A stretch of DNA of 64,000 nucleotides from the NCBI GenBank assembly GCA_014905825.1, contig JACGCN010000010.1, positions 434,001 through 498,000 on the forward strand. The letters are read 5' to 3'. This DNA comes from Lyophyllum atratum. Lineage: Eukaryota > Basidiomycota > Agaricomycetes > Agaricales > Lyophyllaceae. The position numbers were made by a program, and so were the translations under genes. Shown piece after piece: positions 51,197 through 64,000 of this stretch; position 1 is the first letter of the stretch, and each line of letters begins with the position of its first letter. Under the pieces are notes generated by a model. It did no database searches, was not told where the DNA came from, and was given only the letters and a program-made list of their open reading frames with translations.

Positions 51197-52794
51197 TTAT
51201 CCCGTTGGGATAAAGGGAGATGGAGGGGTGGCATCACTTGGAATCGTCAACTGTCGTAGAGCATCTCGTGCATGCTCCACCCCGCTTTCCAGTCCAATAG
51301 CCCCTGAGTGTTTCAAACTTAACGAATACAGCTTCTTCGCTTCTTCTTCGTCACCAGCCATCTGGGAAGACGCGTCAACCCCAAAGACTTAGGCAACCGA
51401 AGCATAGGAATGAACGTACTTGTTTCAAAGCCGCGACGTTGAATAGCGCCACCGCAAATGCAACCTCACAGGTAGGATTTGGAGTCGCCGAGGTCTCTTT
51501 TGCATGCATGGCGATCTCTAGGCCTTTCGTTGCCCAAGCTTCGGCTTGGTGGAGAACTTCTTCAGTAGGTTTAGGCTGGCTGCGAATGATTAGATCCGAT
51601 AGGTTGGACATCAGTTGTGCACCTAGAATCAGATCACCCGTCAAAACTGAGTGGGAACGGTTTTGGAAACTAAAAATATCCGAACCTCGACATCTGTCCT
51701 CGTCAGAGGAGCTCTGGGGTGATGGCGGCACCAAAATAGATATGGCTTGCAGATAAAGGGGCATAGCGTAGCTATGAGGTCCATCAGCAACGTCCAATCC
51801 AATGGGAGTAGATAAACGTACTCCAATCTGCCTGCGCGTGCGTACAAGGTTCCCAGAGCTTCCAGAGGCGCGGCGACATCCATCTTAGTCGCCCAATTGG
51901 GCAATGAAAGCTCCGATATCATGATTCGAGTATTGGGATCCCCGGCCTCTGTGCTCTCAGCTTCCCTTGCACGTTCAGGGTCCCTAGGTGGCCCGCCCAA
52001 TCGCAGCACAGACTTTAGAACGGCCTCAACAGCCCATACCAGGTGCCGCTCCTCTTCTTCAGGCATTTGGAGGGCAGACGCCAATTCTCCTAGCCTGTAC
52101 GAAATTGTGATGGCCCGGAGCTTTTCTGGTCCACTCAGTCGCCCCTCTTTCTCGGCTTGCTTTAACATCGCGAGTGCATCCTCGTAGACATCGTAAGCTT
52201 CGTCGGGTTTGCCATTCAACTCTAAAACACTAGCTAGAAGAACTGCGATTCCGGACGTCTTGAGGTATGGATCCGTCTTAAAAGCCTCGATGGGGAGAGT
52301 TTTTGCTTTCTCCCATGCCCTAGCCATCGTTTTCAAAGAAGATACGGCACAGATCGGTTTCTGATTGCGAACCTTCGTAAAAAGCGTTCACTGAGGTCCA
52401 GATCACCTTTATTTCGTGCTTTGAGGGCGCCCCGTAGGTCTGTTCGGACTTCGGCAGGCCAAAGCGTCAACATTCCGTAGATATCATAACTTCATATATT
52501 CGGAAAGCATTTGTCAGACCCTGGGCATAATGAAGTAGTAATAGGACACACGCACATGCCATAGGCCGTTGCCCCGATTCCGGCAACGAGCAGTAGCGTC
52601 AAGAAAGGCGGTATGCGAGGCCGAGGAGCTGAGCTCTTTGCTTGAGAGTCACCTGTCTGCGTGCTTTCTTGTCTGTACGCCTGTTTCATCTGGATCCTGG
52701 CTGGCACAATTCGCGAAGCCCGATGCGTCCATGAATCCCGTAATAGAGGGCTGAGGCGGGTGGCGACGCCCAGTTCGCTTATTCTACGATTCAT
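51197..52794 (-). CDS. Mgr3-like mitochondrial TPR protein
   Basis: Six exons: 52556-52794, 52373-52489, 51822-52319, 51686-51771, 51420-51622 and 51197-51361, 1308 nt, 435 aa. The N-terminus is Arg/Ser-rich and free of acidic runs (MNRRISELGVATRLSP), as in a mitochondrial presequence. One transmembrane helix follows (PPFLTLLLVAGIGATAYG), then YGMLTLWPAEV and TPR-like helices (GALKARNKGDLDLSERFLRRAW, GKPDEAYDVYEDAL, LEALGTLYARAGRLDYAMPLY). In yeast Mgr3 is an inner-membrane adaptor of the i-AAA protease Yme1; that role here is by analogy. The 63-nt intron at 51623-51685 is stop-free and in frame. The last exon is duplicated at 46375-46539. The gene is divergent from the NLR-like gene, 281 bp apart. 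Confidence 0.8.
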
Positions 52795-53075
52795 GATGGT
52801 CGATAAATATCGACTGCTTCGCAAAAGTAATGGTGGGTTTTCTTGATAAACGGAAGACGTTAAGAGTTCATAAAATTGTTGACAATGTTGCGATAATGGT
52901 CATGACGATCCATGAGTCTCAGTCAGTGTGCACAAGTTTGTGCTCTTGCCTTACGTAATAGTCGCGTCGACCACCTGACCACTCCCGTTTGCACCGCGCT
53001 CGACGTCGGACCGCATCATGAATCTGCTTCTCTTTCTTCCTCCCACTTTTCCAAGATCGCTGAATCTAGGATAAA
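52795..53075. promoter_or_regulatory. Short divergent promoter between the Mgr3-like and NLR-like genes
   Basis: 281 bp separate two start codons on opposite strands. I see no clear TATA box. Confidence 0.4.
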
Positions 53076-56000
53076 ATGGGACGCACGATGACCAAACCAA
53101 GGCCTTCTTTAAGCGGAGCAGTCATCTTCTATGGAGCGTCAGGCGTAGCCTCCGCGGCGGCACGGTCGCAACAAAAGGCTCAAGGTCTAGATGTGTCACT
53201 GCAAGGCCACCTTAACCTGGGAAACCACATCGCAGACTTGCCACCCGCTTCCCCGCCCTTATACGCATCTCCCTCATCTGCTTCCACCACAGAATCATCC
53301 TCGATCACATCATCGTTGAATCTGAAATCCGATTCGAGTTCAGGCACATCTCTATCTTCCCTGTCTGTCAGGTCGAAGGAGAAGGAACCTAGCGTTGTGA
53401 TTAAACCGCATTCCAAAGCGTCGACGAGATTGACGTCAAATGATTTCTCCGCGATCCTGGGAGTCGTGAAAGACACGACTTCATTGTTTGTCAACGTACC
53501 ATACATACAAGTGGTAGCAACAATAATCCAAAGAATCATACAAATCGCCGATGTGAGTCTCTTGTGTATCGTTGGAATGATCACATTTATTCTGTGATAG
53601 GACGTTCGGACTAACAAGGACCGTAGTCTTGAGCTCATCGACAAAGTCGTACTCTATGCCGGCGTAATTTTTGACGCACTCAATAGCTCTGAATTACGCA
53701 CGAGCAATGATTTAGATGGATTGAAGTCAGACCTACTGCATATCACGAGGTACACATCTAGCGATATCCCCGTCAAGGAAAGGAAGTACTGAGCTTTTGA
53801 ACAGCGTCTTGGAAGCGATTTATAAGATTTTGGAGTCCTTTTCCGTCTCAACCCTAGCAGCTCGTATCAATCGTGTAGTTCTTCGTGAGGAAATTTTCGC
53901 ACGTCTGGAAGAACACGACAGGAGACTTGATACGGTAATAACTTCTTTCCAGGTATACACAATATCGCTGCATCGTATGAACGGTTGCTCATGACCTTGT
54001 AGCTGAAGTCTTCGATTGTCCTACGCTCGAAGGCCTCAGGTACTCAGGCAATCAAGAAGGTGTGTAAGTCATAATACTTTTGCCGACGCCTCTGAAGGAT
54101 CTTTATCAGCTAGAAACCCAAGCGCCTCAATCTATTGCACAGCCCTCCCGCCCCATCGTACGGCTACGAAGTAAACCCCAGATAATGTTCGGACGCGATG
54201 CCGAGATTGAAAAGATAGTGGGAGTCATCCTGCAACAATCTCCAGCACGGGTTGCGATACTGGGACCGGGAGGGATTGGAAAGACCTCGCTTGCATTGTC
54301 TGTTTTGCACGACGAGGGGGTCGCTGCTCATTTCAAGCAAAGTCGGCTTTTCATATCCTGCGAAGCTGCTACCGCTGTTGACCACATCGTCGGCGACCTT
54401 GCTCTGTCCCTACAGATTACAGGTGACTTGTGTTCAGGGAAACTGTTTGATGCAGTCCTTGACCGTCTCAGTCAATCTCCCTTTCTTGTCGTCTTGGATA
54501 ATTTCGAAACACCATGGGAGATGTCGATCGCCCAGACAGATGTGGAGAATCTTCTACAGGAACTCGCGAACCTCGATACGGTAAGCCTGCTTGTCACCAT
54601 CCGTGGCTCCCAGCATCCACCTGGCGTGGGCTGGTCACAACTCCTACCGCCTCTCAAGCCAATAGACTTAGGATCTGCGGTTGAGATATTCTCAGCCATA
54701 TCTCATAAAAAGGATGAATATACCGTAAAGCTTATACATGCCGTGGATTGCGTTCCACTTGCTGTTACCCTTCTTGGAAACCTCGCCGCTGTTGATGGCG
54801 AAACCAGCGAAGCCTTATGGCGCAGATGGTGTGACGAGAATATTGCCATGGTCGAGAGCGGCGATGGTAGATTGAACAGTTTGGATTGTTCCATCGAGAT
54901 CTCTCTGTCTAGTCCCAGGATTCGCCGCGATCCCGACGCCGTGAAATTGCTCAGCGTTCTCGCTTTACTCCCAGAAGGTGTCACCAGAGAGACCGCTCTC
55001 TTCCTCGAGGGTGGCATTCCGGGCATTCTACACACAAAGAAGGGGATATCTACCCTCCGACAAAATGCTCTTATTTCCGTCGACTCGTATGGCTCCATAC
55101 GTATACTCAGCCCCATTCGCCTGTACATGCAGGCCCGTCATCCGCCGTCGTCGGAAGCTCGAAGGTCCCTGCAAGATTACTTCCTCGGCCTGGCCCGCCA
55201 TGGAATCGTACATGACGACTTCGTGATGAGAAAGAGGTTGTGCGCGGAATCTGGTAATATCGAAGCCATGTTGGTAGATGCACTAGAAATTCCCCTCGGC
55301 AGGCCTTTGGAAGATGCCGTGGAGGCGGCATTAGCATTTTGCCACTATACGTATCTTGTCGGGATGGGGTCATCGCGCGCAATTTCTCTGGCCACGGAAA
55401 AGCTCACATGCATTCCAACGATGCCATCGAACCCAGTACCTAGGATCAAACGCATTGTGCGACCCCGTAGATTTGTGGGCCTGCGCTTCTGGAAAGACAC
55501 TCCAAAAGCACTCCCTCTTCCGGATACTAAGGACAGCGAAGTCGACGACCACTGCAATGCGATACTAAAGCTCCGTGGTGATTGTTTCGGATGTTGGGGG
55601 CAGCTTCTGAGTAGGCAATGGCGTTTCGACGAAGCCGAGAAGAAACTTCAACTCGCCGTGCAGTCGCACGTCCAAGCGGGGGATACTTCTGGGCATGCAT
55701 ATGATCTCCATAACTTAGGATGCCTCCTCTCCAGGAGTTCGTCTACGTTCTCCCAAGCGGGGCTGAGCTTTCAGGAAGCGCTCGCGCTTCACGAACAGCT
55801 GGGTGACAAGATTGGTGCAGCTTATGATCTAATGGGTTCTGGCCAAATTCTCCTCCAGAAAATGAGTTATATTGACGCGAAAAAAGCTTTCGAGAAGGCG
55901 TTGCAGCTGTTTGCGGAATGTGGGGATGAACTCGGACAGGCCTCTGCCCTGAACAACCTAGGCCACGCTGTTCTGTGCTATTCGACCCCAAGAGATGCAG

Positions 56001-57166
56001 ACCATCACTTCCTCCGAGCACTCGAGATCAACGCAAAGACAGGTGATGTGCTTGGTCAGGCAGACACCCTGGCGGGTTTGGCCTGTACATTACTTCTCCG
56101 GTCTAGATTTTCGGATGCCCAACAGAGAATCGAGGAAGCGATCGCCCTGCGGTCTCCTATAGAAAACCCGGACCACCTTCATATTCTCGGCCGGGTCTTC
56201 GTCGCTGAATACAAATTTGAACAGGCGGTTGAAATGCTTCGGAGGGCAGAGACTCTGCATGTGGAGATTGGGGACCAGCATGGTATTGCGGAGGATAAGC
56301 GGTATCTCCTCCAAATCGATTTCTTCCAGGGCCGACTTTTTGGTGCACCGGATGTTACGCGTATGTGGGAGCTTGAAGACCGACTTTCCGGAATAGAACC
56401 TTTGCACAATGAAGACGAGCTTGGTCTGGCAGATGCCCATTCTACCATCGGCATGATACGACTTCTCACCCCTGACTGGGAAAGCCCGCGTGAGAAATGG
56501 TATCTGAAGAACGCACTTCGCATACATACCAAGATTGGGAATCTCCTAGGGCAGGCTTTTGACCACTACCAGCTTGGTTGCTTTTACCTCCGATCCAGGT
56601 CTTTTGACAAAGCCGGGGCTAGCTTCATGAATGCACTTAAACTTCACGAGCAGACGGAGAATGTCCAGGGCGAAGCGGACGACTATAATAAGCTAGCCGA
56701 GCTTTCTCTACGACGTGGTCTATTCCAAGAAGCTTTGACTGGAATTACCTGCTACGCGTTGAAATTGCATACTCAGATTGGAGACATCGCCGGTCAGGCA
56801 GATGATGTTTATATCCAGGCTTGTGTATTCCTCGGACAGTCGAGATTGGAGGAAGCGGAAGATACGATACGGCGGGCCCTGGACCTCCATTTGAAGGCTG
56901 GGGTGGTGCATGGCCAAGCATTGGACCTCGCAACGCTCAGCTCGGTGTTGTGGCAGAGGTGCGGTGACGATGAAGAGGCCCGAGTCGAGGCTTTACAGAC
57001 CCTCGAAAGGGCTGCACAGTTATTTGCGCGCTGCGTCGCGAATAGGGAACTTAGGCAATGCCGCCAGAGATATGAAGCGATATTGAAGGAGGACTCCAGG
57101 CTACAGGGCGTGTTGACACCAGTTTTGGCGAAGGATGATGCGGACCAAGGTTCATCCTGGGAATGA
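53076..57166 (+). CDS. NLR-like STAND protein: N-terminal helical domain, NB-ARC/nSTAND-type NTPase, TPR repeats
   Basis: Exons 53076-53552, 53601-53749, 53787-53952, 54003-54059 and 54110-57166 give 3906 nt, 1301 aa; the border 54060-54109 is the least certain. Residues 1-130 are Ser-rich and probably disordered. Residues ~130-280 form a helical bundle (PYIQVVATIIQRIIQIAD, ELIDKVVLYAGVIFDAL) like the N-terminal domain of many agaricomycete NLRs. The NTPase has FGRDAEI, P-loop GPGGIGKTS at 335-342, Walker B FLVVLDNFE near 408, the TIRG sensor-like motif and VPLAVTLLG. From ~760 to 1290 there are about ten TPR-type repeats (ALNNLGHAVL, GQADTLAGLA, AFDHYQLGCFYLRS-like). Such proteins couple ligand sensing by repeats to NTP-driven oligomerisation; most are untested. 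An immune or allorecognition role is inferred from architecture only. Confidence 0.85.
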
Positions 57167-58940
57167 TTATGGCTGTTTTTTTGTATCTTCCACGAGCTGT
57201 GGGATGACGATCTTGGATATGCGGAAACACATAATGATACCCTGGCTAGTATGAATACTAATCACAATATACATCACAATATACATACTGGCGAAGCGAT
57301 TTTACCGACGGACTCGCCCGTTTTCGAAGACAATTGCATTAGAGGTTGGTTTTCAAGGGATATTTGTCGTAGGTACTTACCTTAGTAGCATTCCCTAGTT
57401 TGCAATTCGAATGAGTAAAGTATGTCGTGCTCGAAATCCTGGACGATAGTACGTAAAGCGCTGGGGCCTGAGATCTGAGACCCGAGACCCTAGGATAGAA
57501 GGAGGATCACAAAGACGCAACGCTTCCTGTTGCAAACTCGGATGAATGCGTTCATGTTCAGCCGACAAGTCCGTCAGCACGGCGAAGTTACTCAAGCGGA
57601 ACGTGGAATAAGACGCTAGCGATATGAGCCATGGATTTCTGTTCGACCTTGTTGTAAGTTGGGTGAGCGTTGCTTGATTGCAGTAGGATGAGCTTGTGTT
57701 GAAGTCCGAAATGGTCAATGGCTCTCATGCAGTGGCACAGTCAACGTTGGGGTGCAACTAAATGCTCTAGTTGTCGTCGGAGAGGTCCAGGATCCGCAGA
57801 TTAGTACTTAGTAGCGTCGACGCCGTCTGATTCCATAGCGGAGGTGGTCAAGATGCGTAAATACGCAGTGATAAACAGATGTCCACATGGTCTTCGACAC
57901 TGACCACCATCATGCCCGACGACTTCCTCCAGACTCGACATTACGACGTTTGTGCGCTGATCGCCTACGACTGCCACCCTCTGGTGTCTCATAAACACCG
58001 AAAAAGTGACACACTCTCAACCCACTCTCAACCTATACATCGATAACCGTACGAGGCTGGTTCGAGTCTCCCAAGCAGCTCCATAGTACAGCGACGATAC
58101 TGTATTGAACAGGACGGCAAATAGATTTAACTCGCCGTCCCTGAAGCTACAACGGTCCTCAGCTCCTTCGTTGCGCATCCAGGGGCTACCTGGCCAACTC
58201 GCCGGCCTCGTAAAAAGCCGAGTTTCGGGCTCGCTCGACTCTGGGGTACGACTTTCTTGATGGCCGGGAACTTAGCATGGAGCATACTTCGGGCAAGTGA
58301 GGTCTCAAGGCGCGGGGAAATGAGCGGGGTGGGGTTGGGGGTGGGCGGATCACGAAGCTGAGCGAGTGAAGGGCTCCCGACTACGTCCAAAATGTGTAAC
58401 CCTAACCCGACTAGACACCGCACTTGCGCGCAGGTACGCTCGTCTTCGTCCACGATCCTATCGCTCCCTAAGCTTGTGGCAGCTCGTACTTAGATTTGAA
58501 ATCCGTATAATGCGTATATACGTCGCTTCAACAACTCTGCTCCTCGTCTGAGCAGCGGCATCGAAAGACGAAGTGAGATCCTTTTCGTACAATGAGGAGT
58601 TTTTTTTTTTTTGGCAGACTAGTCCACCGTTCAGCCGCTTTGACGGCCTATAATGAACCCCGAAGCGTCTAAAGGGTGCTTGCTCGTCCCACCATCGAGC
58701 TTATAACCAAGCCCTCCCCAGGTCCAGCGCGGTTTATGCAGCGGTAGGTCCCGCATCAGCACATATCTCGGAGGGAGGCCTGTGCATAACCTACGAAAGA
58801 TGGATTGGTCACGCGTTCGACCTCAGAAGAATCGGAAGCTTAAGATGCTTGAAACCAGGATTGCGAAAAGGTATGATAACCATCAAATTACCCAGGAAAT
58901 ATTCTAACTAAGTACCCAATATAAAGGAAAGACGCTGCGT
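57167..58940. other. Intergenic region downstream of the NLR-like gene
   Basis: About 1.8 kb with no supported gene. A T13 run lies near 58600-58612 and a short repeat TCACAATATACAT near 57260-57285. A GGTTCGAGTC tRNA-like box near 58059 has no pairing arms. Confidence 0.45.
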
Positions 58941-59427
58941 TTAAGCATTGATGTTGATGGGGCTGCAGCCGATGACAACGAGACCGTTCTAAAAGCGGGC
59001 GTCAACAACATGGTGGACGAGAGATAGCTGAGGTAACTTACGAATTGGTTGTCAGTGCAGCAGACGGGCTGCGAAGTGCAAGAGTTGCCGGCAAGGCCGG
59101 TTGCGGAGAGGGGGCTGCAGTTGACTGGACTTCAAGTAAGCACTCCGAGAACCGTCGGTTGAACGAAATAAACTTACGACCAACTTGACCAGTAATATCC
59201 TGGACGGAGACTCCCAACAAGCCGAGGAGGCCAGACATGTTCTCATCCTGAGCCTGGAAGAGATGTAAGTATACAAAGCGGCATTACCAATGTGGAGAAC
59301 AACTTACGTTCTGCATGCTGTTGCAGCACTGAACGTCACCAGTGTTGCACTGGTTAGTTGGGGCATGGGGCAGAGCCGCAGCGAGGAGAGGAAGAGCGAG
59401 GAGGAAAGCGGAGGCACGAGCGAACAT
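58941..59427 (-). CDS. Class I hydrophobin
   Basis: Exons 59308-59427, 59178-59253, 59042-59124 and 58941-58988 give 327 nt, 108 aa. A signal peptide (FLLALPLLAAALP) precedes a mature protein with all eight cysteines in hydrophobin order: QC, QCCNS, LNCSP, NSCTS, VCCTD, IGCSP. Spacing and hydropathy fit class I, which self-assemble into amphipathic rodlets on aerial hyphae and fruit bodies. The three intron positions fit those typical of basidiomycete hydrophobin genes. TATAAAA on this strand lies about 100 bp before the ATG. Confidence 0.95.
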
Positions 59428-59526
59428 GTTGTTGGAATGAGTGAGGTGGTAGAATGAGTGTGGTGTGTGGTGGTGGTAGGTAGGACTGGTGGGCTGAACT
59501 GGAGCTCTACGATGTTTTCGGTGACC

Positions 59527-59533
59527 TTTTATA
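59527..59533 (-). promoter_or_regulatory. TATA box of the hydrophobin gene
   Basis: TATAAAA on the minus strand, about 100 bp upstream of the ATG at 59427, a usual distance for a strongly expressed hydrophobin gene. Confidence 0.6.
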
Positions 59534-60160
59534 ATGTTTTTACGCCAGCTTTCGGATGTTGCTGCTTGTTATTCGTTTTGTAATATTAGGTCGGCTGCTT
59601 TCCTTTAAATTAGTCTCGGCGTTACAGTCTTCTTTTGGCCCTGGGGCCTGTGTGTCTTCCCCGTCTCAGGGCCGCGTCTCGGTTAATTACTACATCGTTC
59701 TTGCGCTCAACATTTGGCCACTTTGTGTCAGCGTTGCTCACTCGTCAGTGGAAAACACTGGTCGTCCAAATAGAAGGATGACGAGATCTCGCATAGTCTT
59801 CCTTCACGCTTCCAACACTTACGGTATGTGCACTTTGGGCGCTTGCCTATGGAGGTATAAGTTCTAGAAGATCATCGACAGCAAATCGACAGCACGCGGG
59901 GCTGCACGGATGGTATTTTACTCTTGCCGCCGGTGCCGGAAGCCTGACATTACAATGTCATGTTTTACGTTTCTGTGAACCTTCGCTAATGCTCGCAGCG
60001 GTCCAGAAATTGTCCAGAAAAGTTCTCTGAGAGGACCACGCTAGGCGGCGCCACACCCGTCTCGGGCCGGACACCCGGTGTGATCGATGATGCAGTCAAT
60101 CCGAAGTTCATCTAAGACTATTTCTACTGCCATTCACTCCGAGACAACCCATCCACCACC
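59534..60160. other. Divergent promoter region between hydrophobin and glucose-6-phosphate isomerase
   Basis: About 630 bp beyond the hydrophobin TATA box. One open frame (59556-59867) has no domain and looks incidental. CCATCCACCACC just before the PGI ATG gives a good start context. Confidence 0.4.
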
Positions 60161-62088
<1,928 letters not shown>

Positions 62089-62453
62089 ATCAGGTTCTTC
62101 TACTCGAAGATCAAATAAGACTCCTCGCGGTTATGCGTCTATTGAGTTGCTCATTTGTTGGGATAAGACCTCAAGGAAGAAAAAACGAAAGGGGTGTAAA
62201 GCATCCGTAAGATCATATCGAAGAGAAAGTCGTCGTTTTGTCAATTGAAGTTGGTAGTGGGATCATGTATCTTGAGGCCACGAAGCTATCCGCTACATAG
62301 GTCATGTATGGTGAGGCGTTCGTTAATGGAGTCGTAAATGAATGTGCATTATCATGCACAATGACTTACTCGAACCCTCATGCTGCACAGAAGTCAAACG
62401 AGCCTAGATGAACGTCTTGAGGAAACAACCGTGGATTGTGGTATAAGCGATCA
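62089..62453. other. Convergent 3' flanks of PGI and formyltransferase genes
   Basis: 365 bp; nothing beyond presumed 3' UTRs. Confidence 0.5.
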
Positions 62454-63935
62454 CTAAAGGACATGGTTAAACTCGTCAAGAAACTTCAGTTCACCATCGT
62501 GCACCAGCCCCAAGCCTTTCGCACCATTCCACCAGTCCTTCGCCTCCATCAGAGCCTTCCCCTCTTGCTTCATCAGAGGAACACTTAGGACGGATCCATC
62601 TGCGCACCGGATAACCAAGGTTCGAGTCGACTTCTGGAACGTCGAGGTTCCTGGAACAGCCGAAAGCGACGAAGTGAGCGTGTCGAGAACGTACGGCGAA
62701 TGGAGTTGCACGGTTTTATCAGACGAGAGGCAGGTTATTAGTGGTCGCTAGGCAAGTAGAAGATAAGCTGCAGTGGAGTTAAAAGATTGTCCTTAGATAC
62801 CTGATGCGATATTGCGCGGTGTCGTCGTACTATGGATTCAGCGGACATGGTAGCGAAGTTGACGGCGGAGTCCATCACAGTGATACTGGAGGCATGAGGG
62901 GCAGATTCCATCTGAACTTGGGGTTCAGACTTGGCCTGAAAACATCTTCCATTCAGCCCATCATTCAAAAAGACATTGGTGTAGATAAGACAAACCTTAC
63001 CAACCCGCATATCTCTAAGAACAGAGACCAGCAATCTACCCCCTACATACGCTAGGGTATCTCGTAGCTCCGGAAACATTGCACCATCATGCAGAGGCTG
63101 ATAAAGCATTAGGACTGGCACCAGAAACTAAAAGTAGGGGAGAAGCTGACCATATGGGATGTTGCCCAGATGTCACCTGCATCGATTCCTTCTTTCCATT
63201 TCAGCATCTCAACAACCGATACACCAGTCTCCTTCTCTCCGCCCATAATGGCACGTTGAATGGGTGCTGGGCCCCTGTAAGCCGGTAGCAGCGAAGGGTG
63301 GATATTCAGTCGCCTGGTTGGGGCGAACATATCGAGCATGGATGGTCGAAGGATGCGCCCAAAAGATGCGGTTATAATGACATGATTCAAAGGAGGAGGC
63401 CCATCATTGAAAAATGGCTCTGGTACCTGGAAGGAGTTGTAGCGTGAGCTGAAGTATGATGGCGCGCGCACTTGCCTTCCATTGCTTGAACTCGGGTTTT
63501 GTATGTGGTATCGTATGCACGGGGACTTTCAAAGAGTTGCCCAGAAGTTTCAATGGCGCTGTATATCCGTATTGAGCGCATGTTCCGTATCCAAAGAAGC
63601 AAACTCACAAATAGATAGTTGAGAACCCCGTCGTCCGGTCTTCTCATCTGGATTCGTAGCAACGACTACATCATCCCAAACATCTAAGAACACAAATTGA
63701 CGACGTTATTCATGTGTATCCATGTGGCATAAATAAGGCAAGGCATACCTCGCGCAGCATGAAGTTCACGAAAAACTAAACATGAAAACTCATCACGTCC
63801 CATGAAAAGGATCTTGAATCGGGCATTCGACGATGCGCTATAAAGTCTTGCACCAATGTAAATGCCATGTCGAGTAGGCCGTCGTCGGAGTGAGCTCAAT
63901 GGCCGTGCAAGAAGTTGGGTGGAGCATTCCAGCAT
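62454..63935 (-). CDS. FMT1: Methionyl-tRNA formyltransferase, mitochondrial
   Basis: Seven exons: 63749-63935, 63610-63684, 63476-63558, 63151-63426, 62996-63097, 62801-62935 and 62454-62747, 1152 nt, 383 aa. The N-terminus is Arg/Ser-rich (LLARPLSSLRRRPTRHG), a likely mitochondrial presequence. The catalytic domain shows FKILFMGRDEFS, NHVIITASFGRILRP, the hallmark LNIHPSLLPAYRGPAPIQ and the acidic GIDAGDIWA. The C-terminal part (RRHRAISHQ, WWNGAKGLG) matches the tRNA-binding domain. The enzyme formylates Met-tRNA for mitochondrial initiation. The intron after exon 3 has a GC donor (AAG|GCAAGT), and the donor after exon 5 is GTTTGT, chosen because it keeps frame. An upstream in-frame GTG exists at 63956, but the ATG at 63935 is the natural start. 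Confidence 0.92.
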
Positions 63936-64000
63936 CAGGATTCTGGAGTACGGCACAGTGGCCCAAACATCACCAAATCAGAGTCTGTCCTGTCTGGATG

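Overview
The window comes from a filamentous basidiomycete, most probably a mushroom-forming agaricomycete. The host genes are broken by many 45-70 nt introns with GTRNGT-type donors. The gene content fits: a class I hydrophobin, a NACHT-WD40 type protein, a STAND/TPR NLR-like protein, a Neurospora-type HET-C protein and chromodomain Ty3/gypsy plus Ty1/copia retrotransposons.

Left arm (1-13.2 kb): the 3' part of a WD40-repeat NLR-type gene (+), a complete 16-exon het-c homologue (-), a G3BP/Bre5-type NTF2-RRM-RGG gene (+), and an 8-exon Fus3/Kss1-type MAP kinase (-). About 1.9 kb follows in which I recognise nothing.

Middle (13,249-43,551): one 30.3-kb block of three retrotransposons nested inside one another. 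A Ty1/copia element (C, 330-bp LTRs, TSD GTATT) is split in gag by a chromovirus-type Ty3/gypsy element (A, 476-bp LTRs, TSD ACCAC). A is split inside its gag-pol frame by a second, related gypsy element (B, 464-bp LTRs, TSD CCATC). Taking out each insert with one TSD copy restores the host frame exactly, about 1460 codons for C and 2740 for A. LTR pairs are identical by eye apart from one base in A, so all three insertions look recent. Before the insertions this was a roughly 3.5-kb gap between two divergent genes, the MAP kinase and SEC62.

Both gypsy elements carry a large third ORF after pol, about 900 and 1070 codons, with RS/SP-rich tracts and no visible membrane segment. In B the linker before ORF3 holds five 29-nt hairpin repeats with compensatory arm changes. 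In A a two-hairpin module occurs in the LTR and again just upstream of ORF3. These ORF3s and their RNA-like motifs are the best candidates for something undescribed. B also has two frame breaks, one in Gag at a C6 run and one in ORF3.

Right arm (43.6-64 kb): SEC62 (+); a stray copy of the last exon of a nearby gene; a spliced gene that joins a degenerate P-loop GTPase-like domain to an aminoglycoside-phosphotransferase-like kinase domain (+); a sirtuin (-); an Mgr3-like mitochondrial TPR gene (-), which is the source of the stray exon; an NB/STAND-TPR NLR-like gene (+); a class I hydrophobin (-); glucose-6-phosphate isomerase (+); and mitochondrial methionyl-tRNA formyltransferase (-). Exon maps were made by eye from splice consensus, frame continuity and family conservation, with no transcript evidence.
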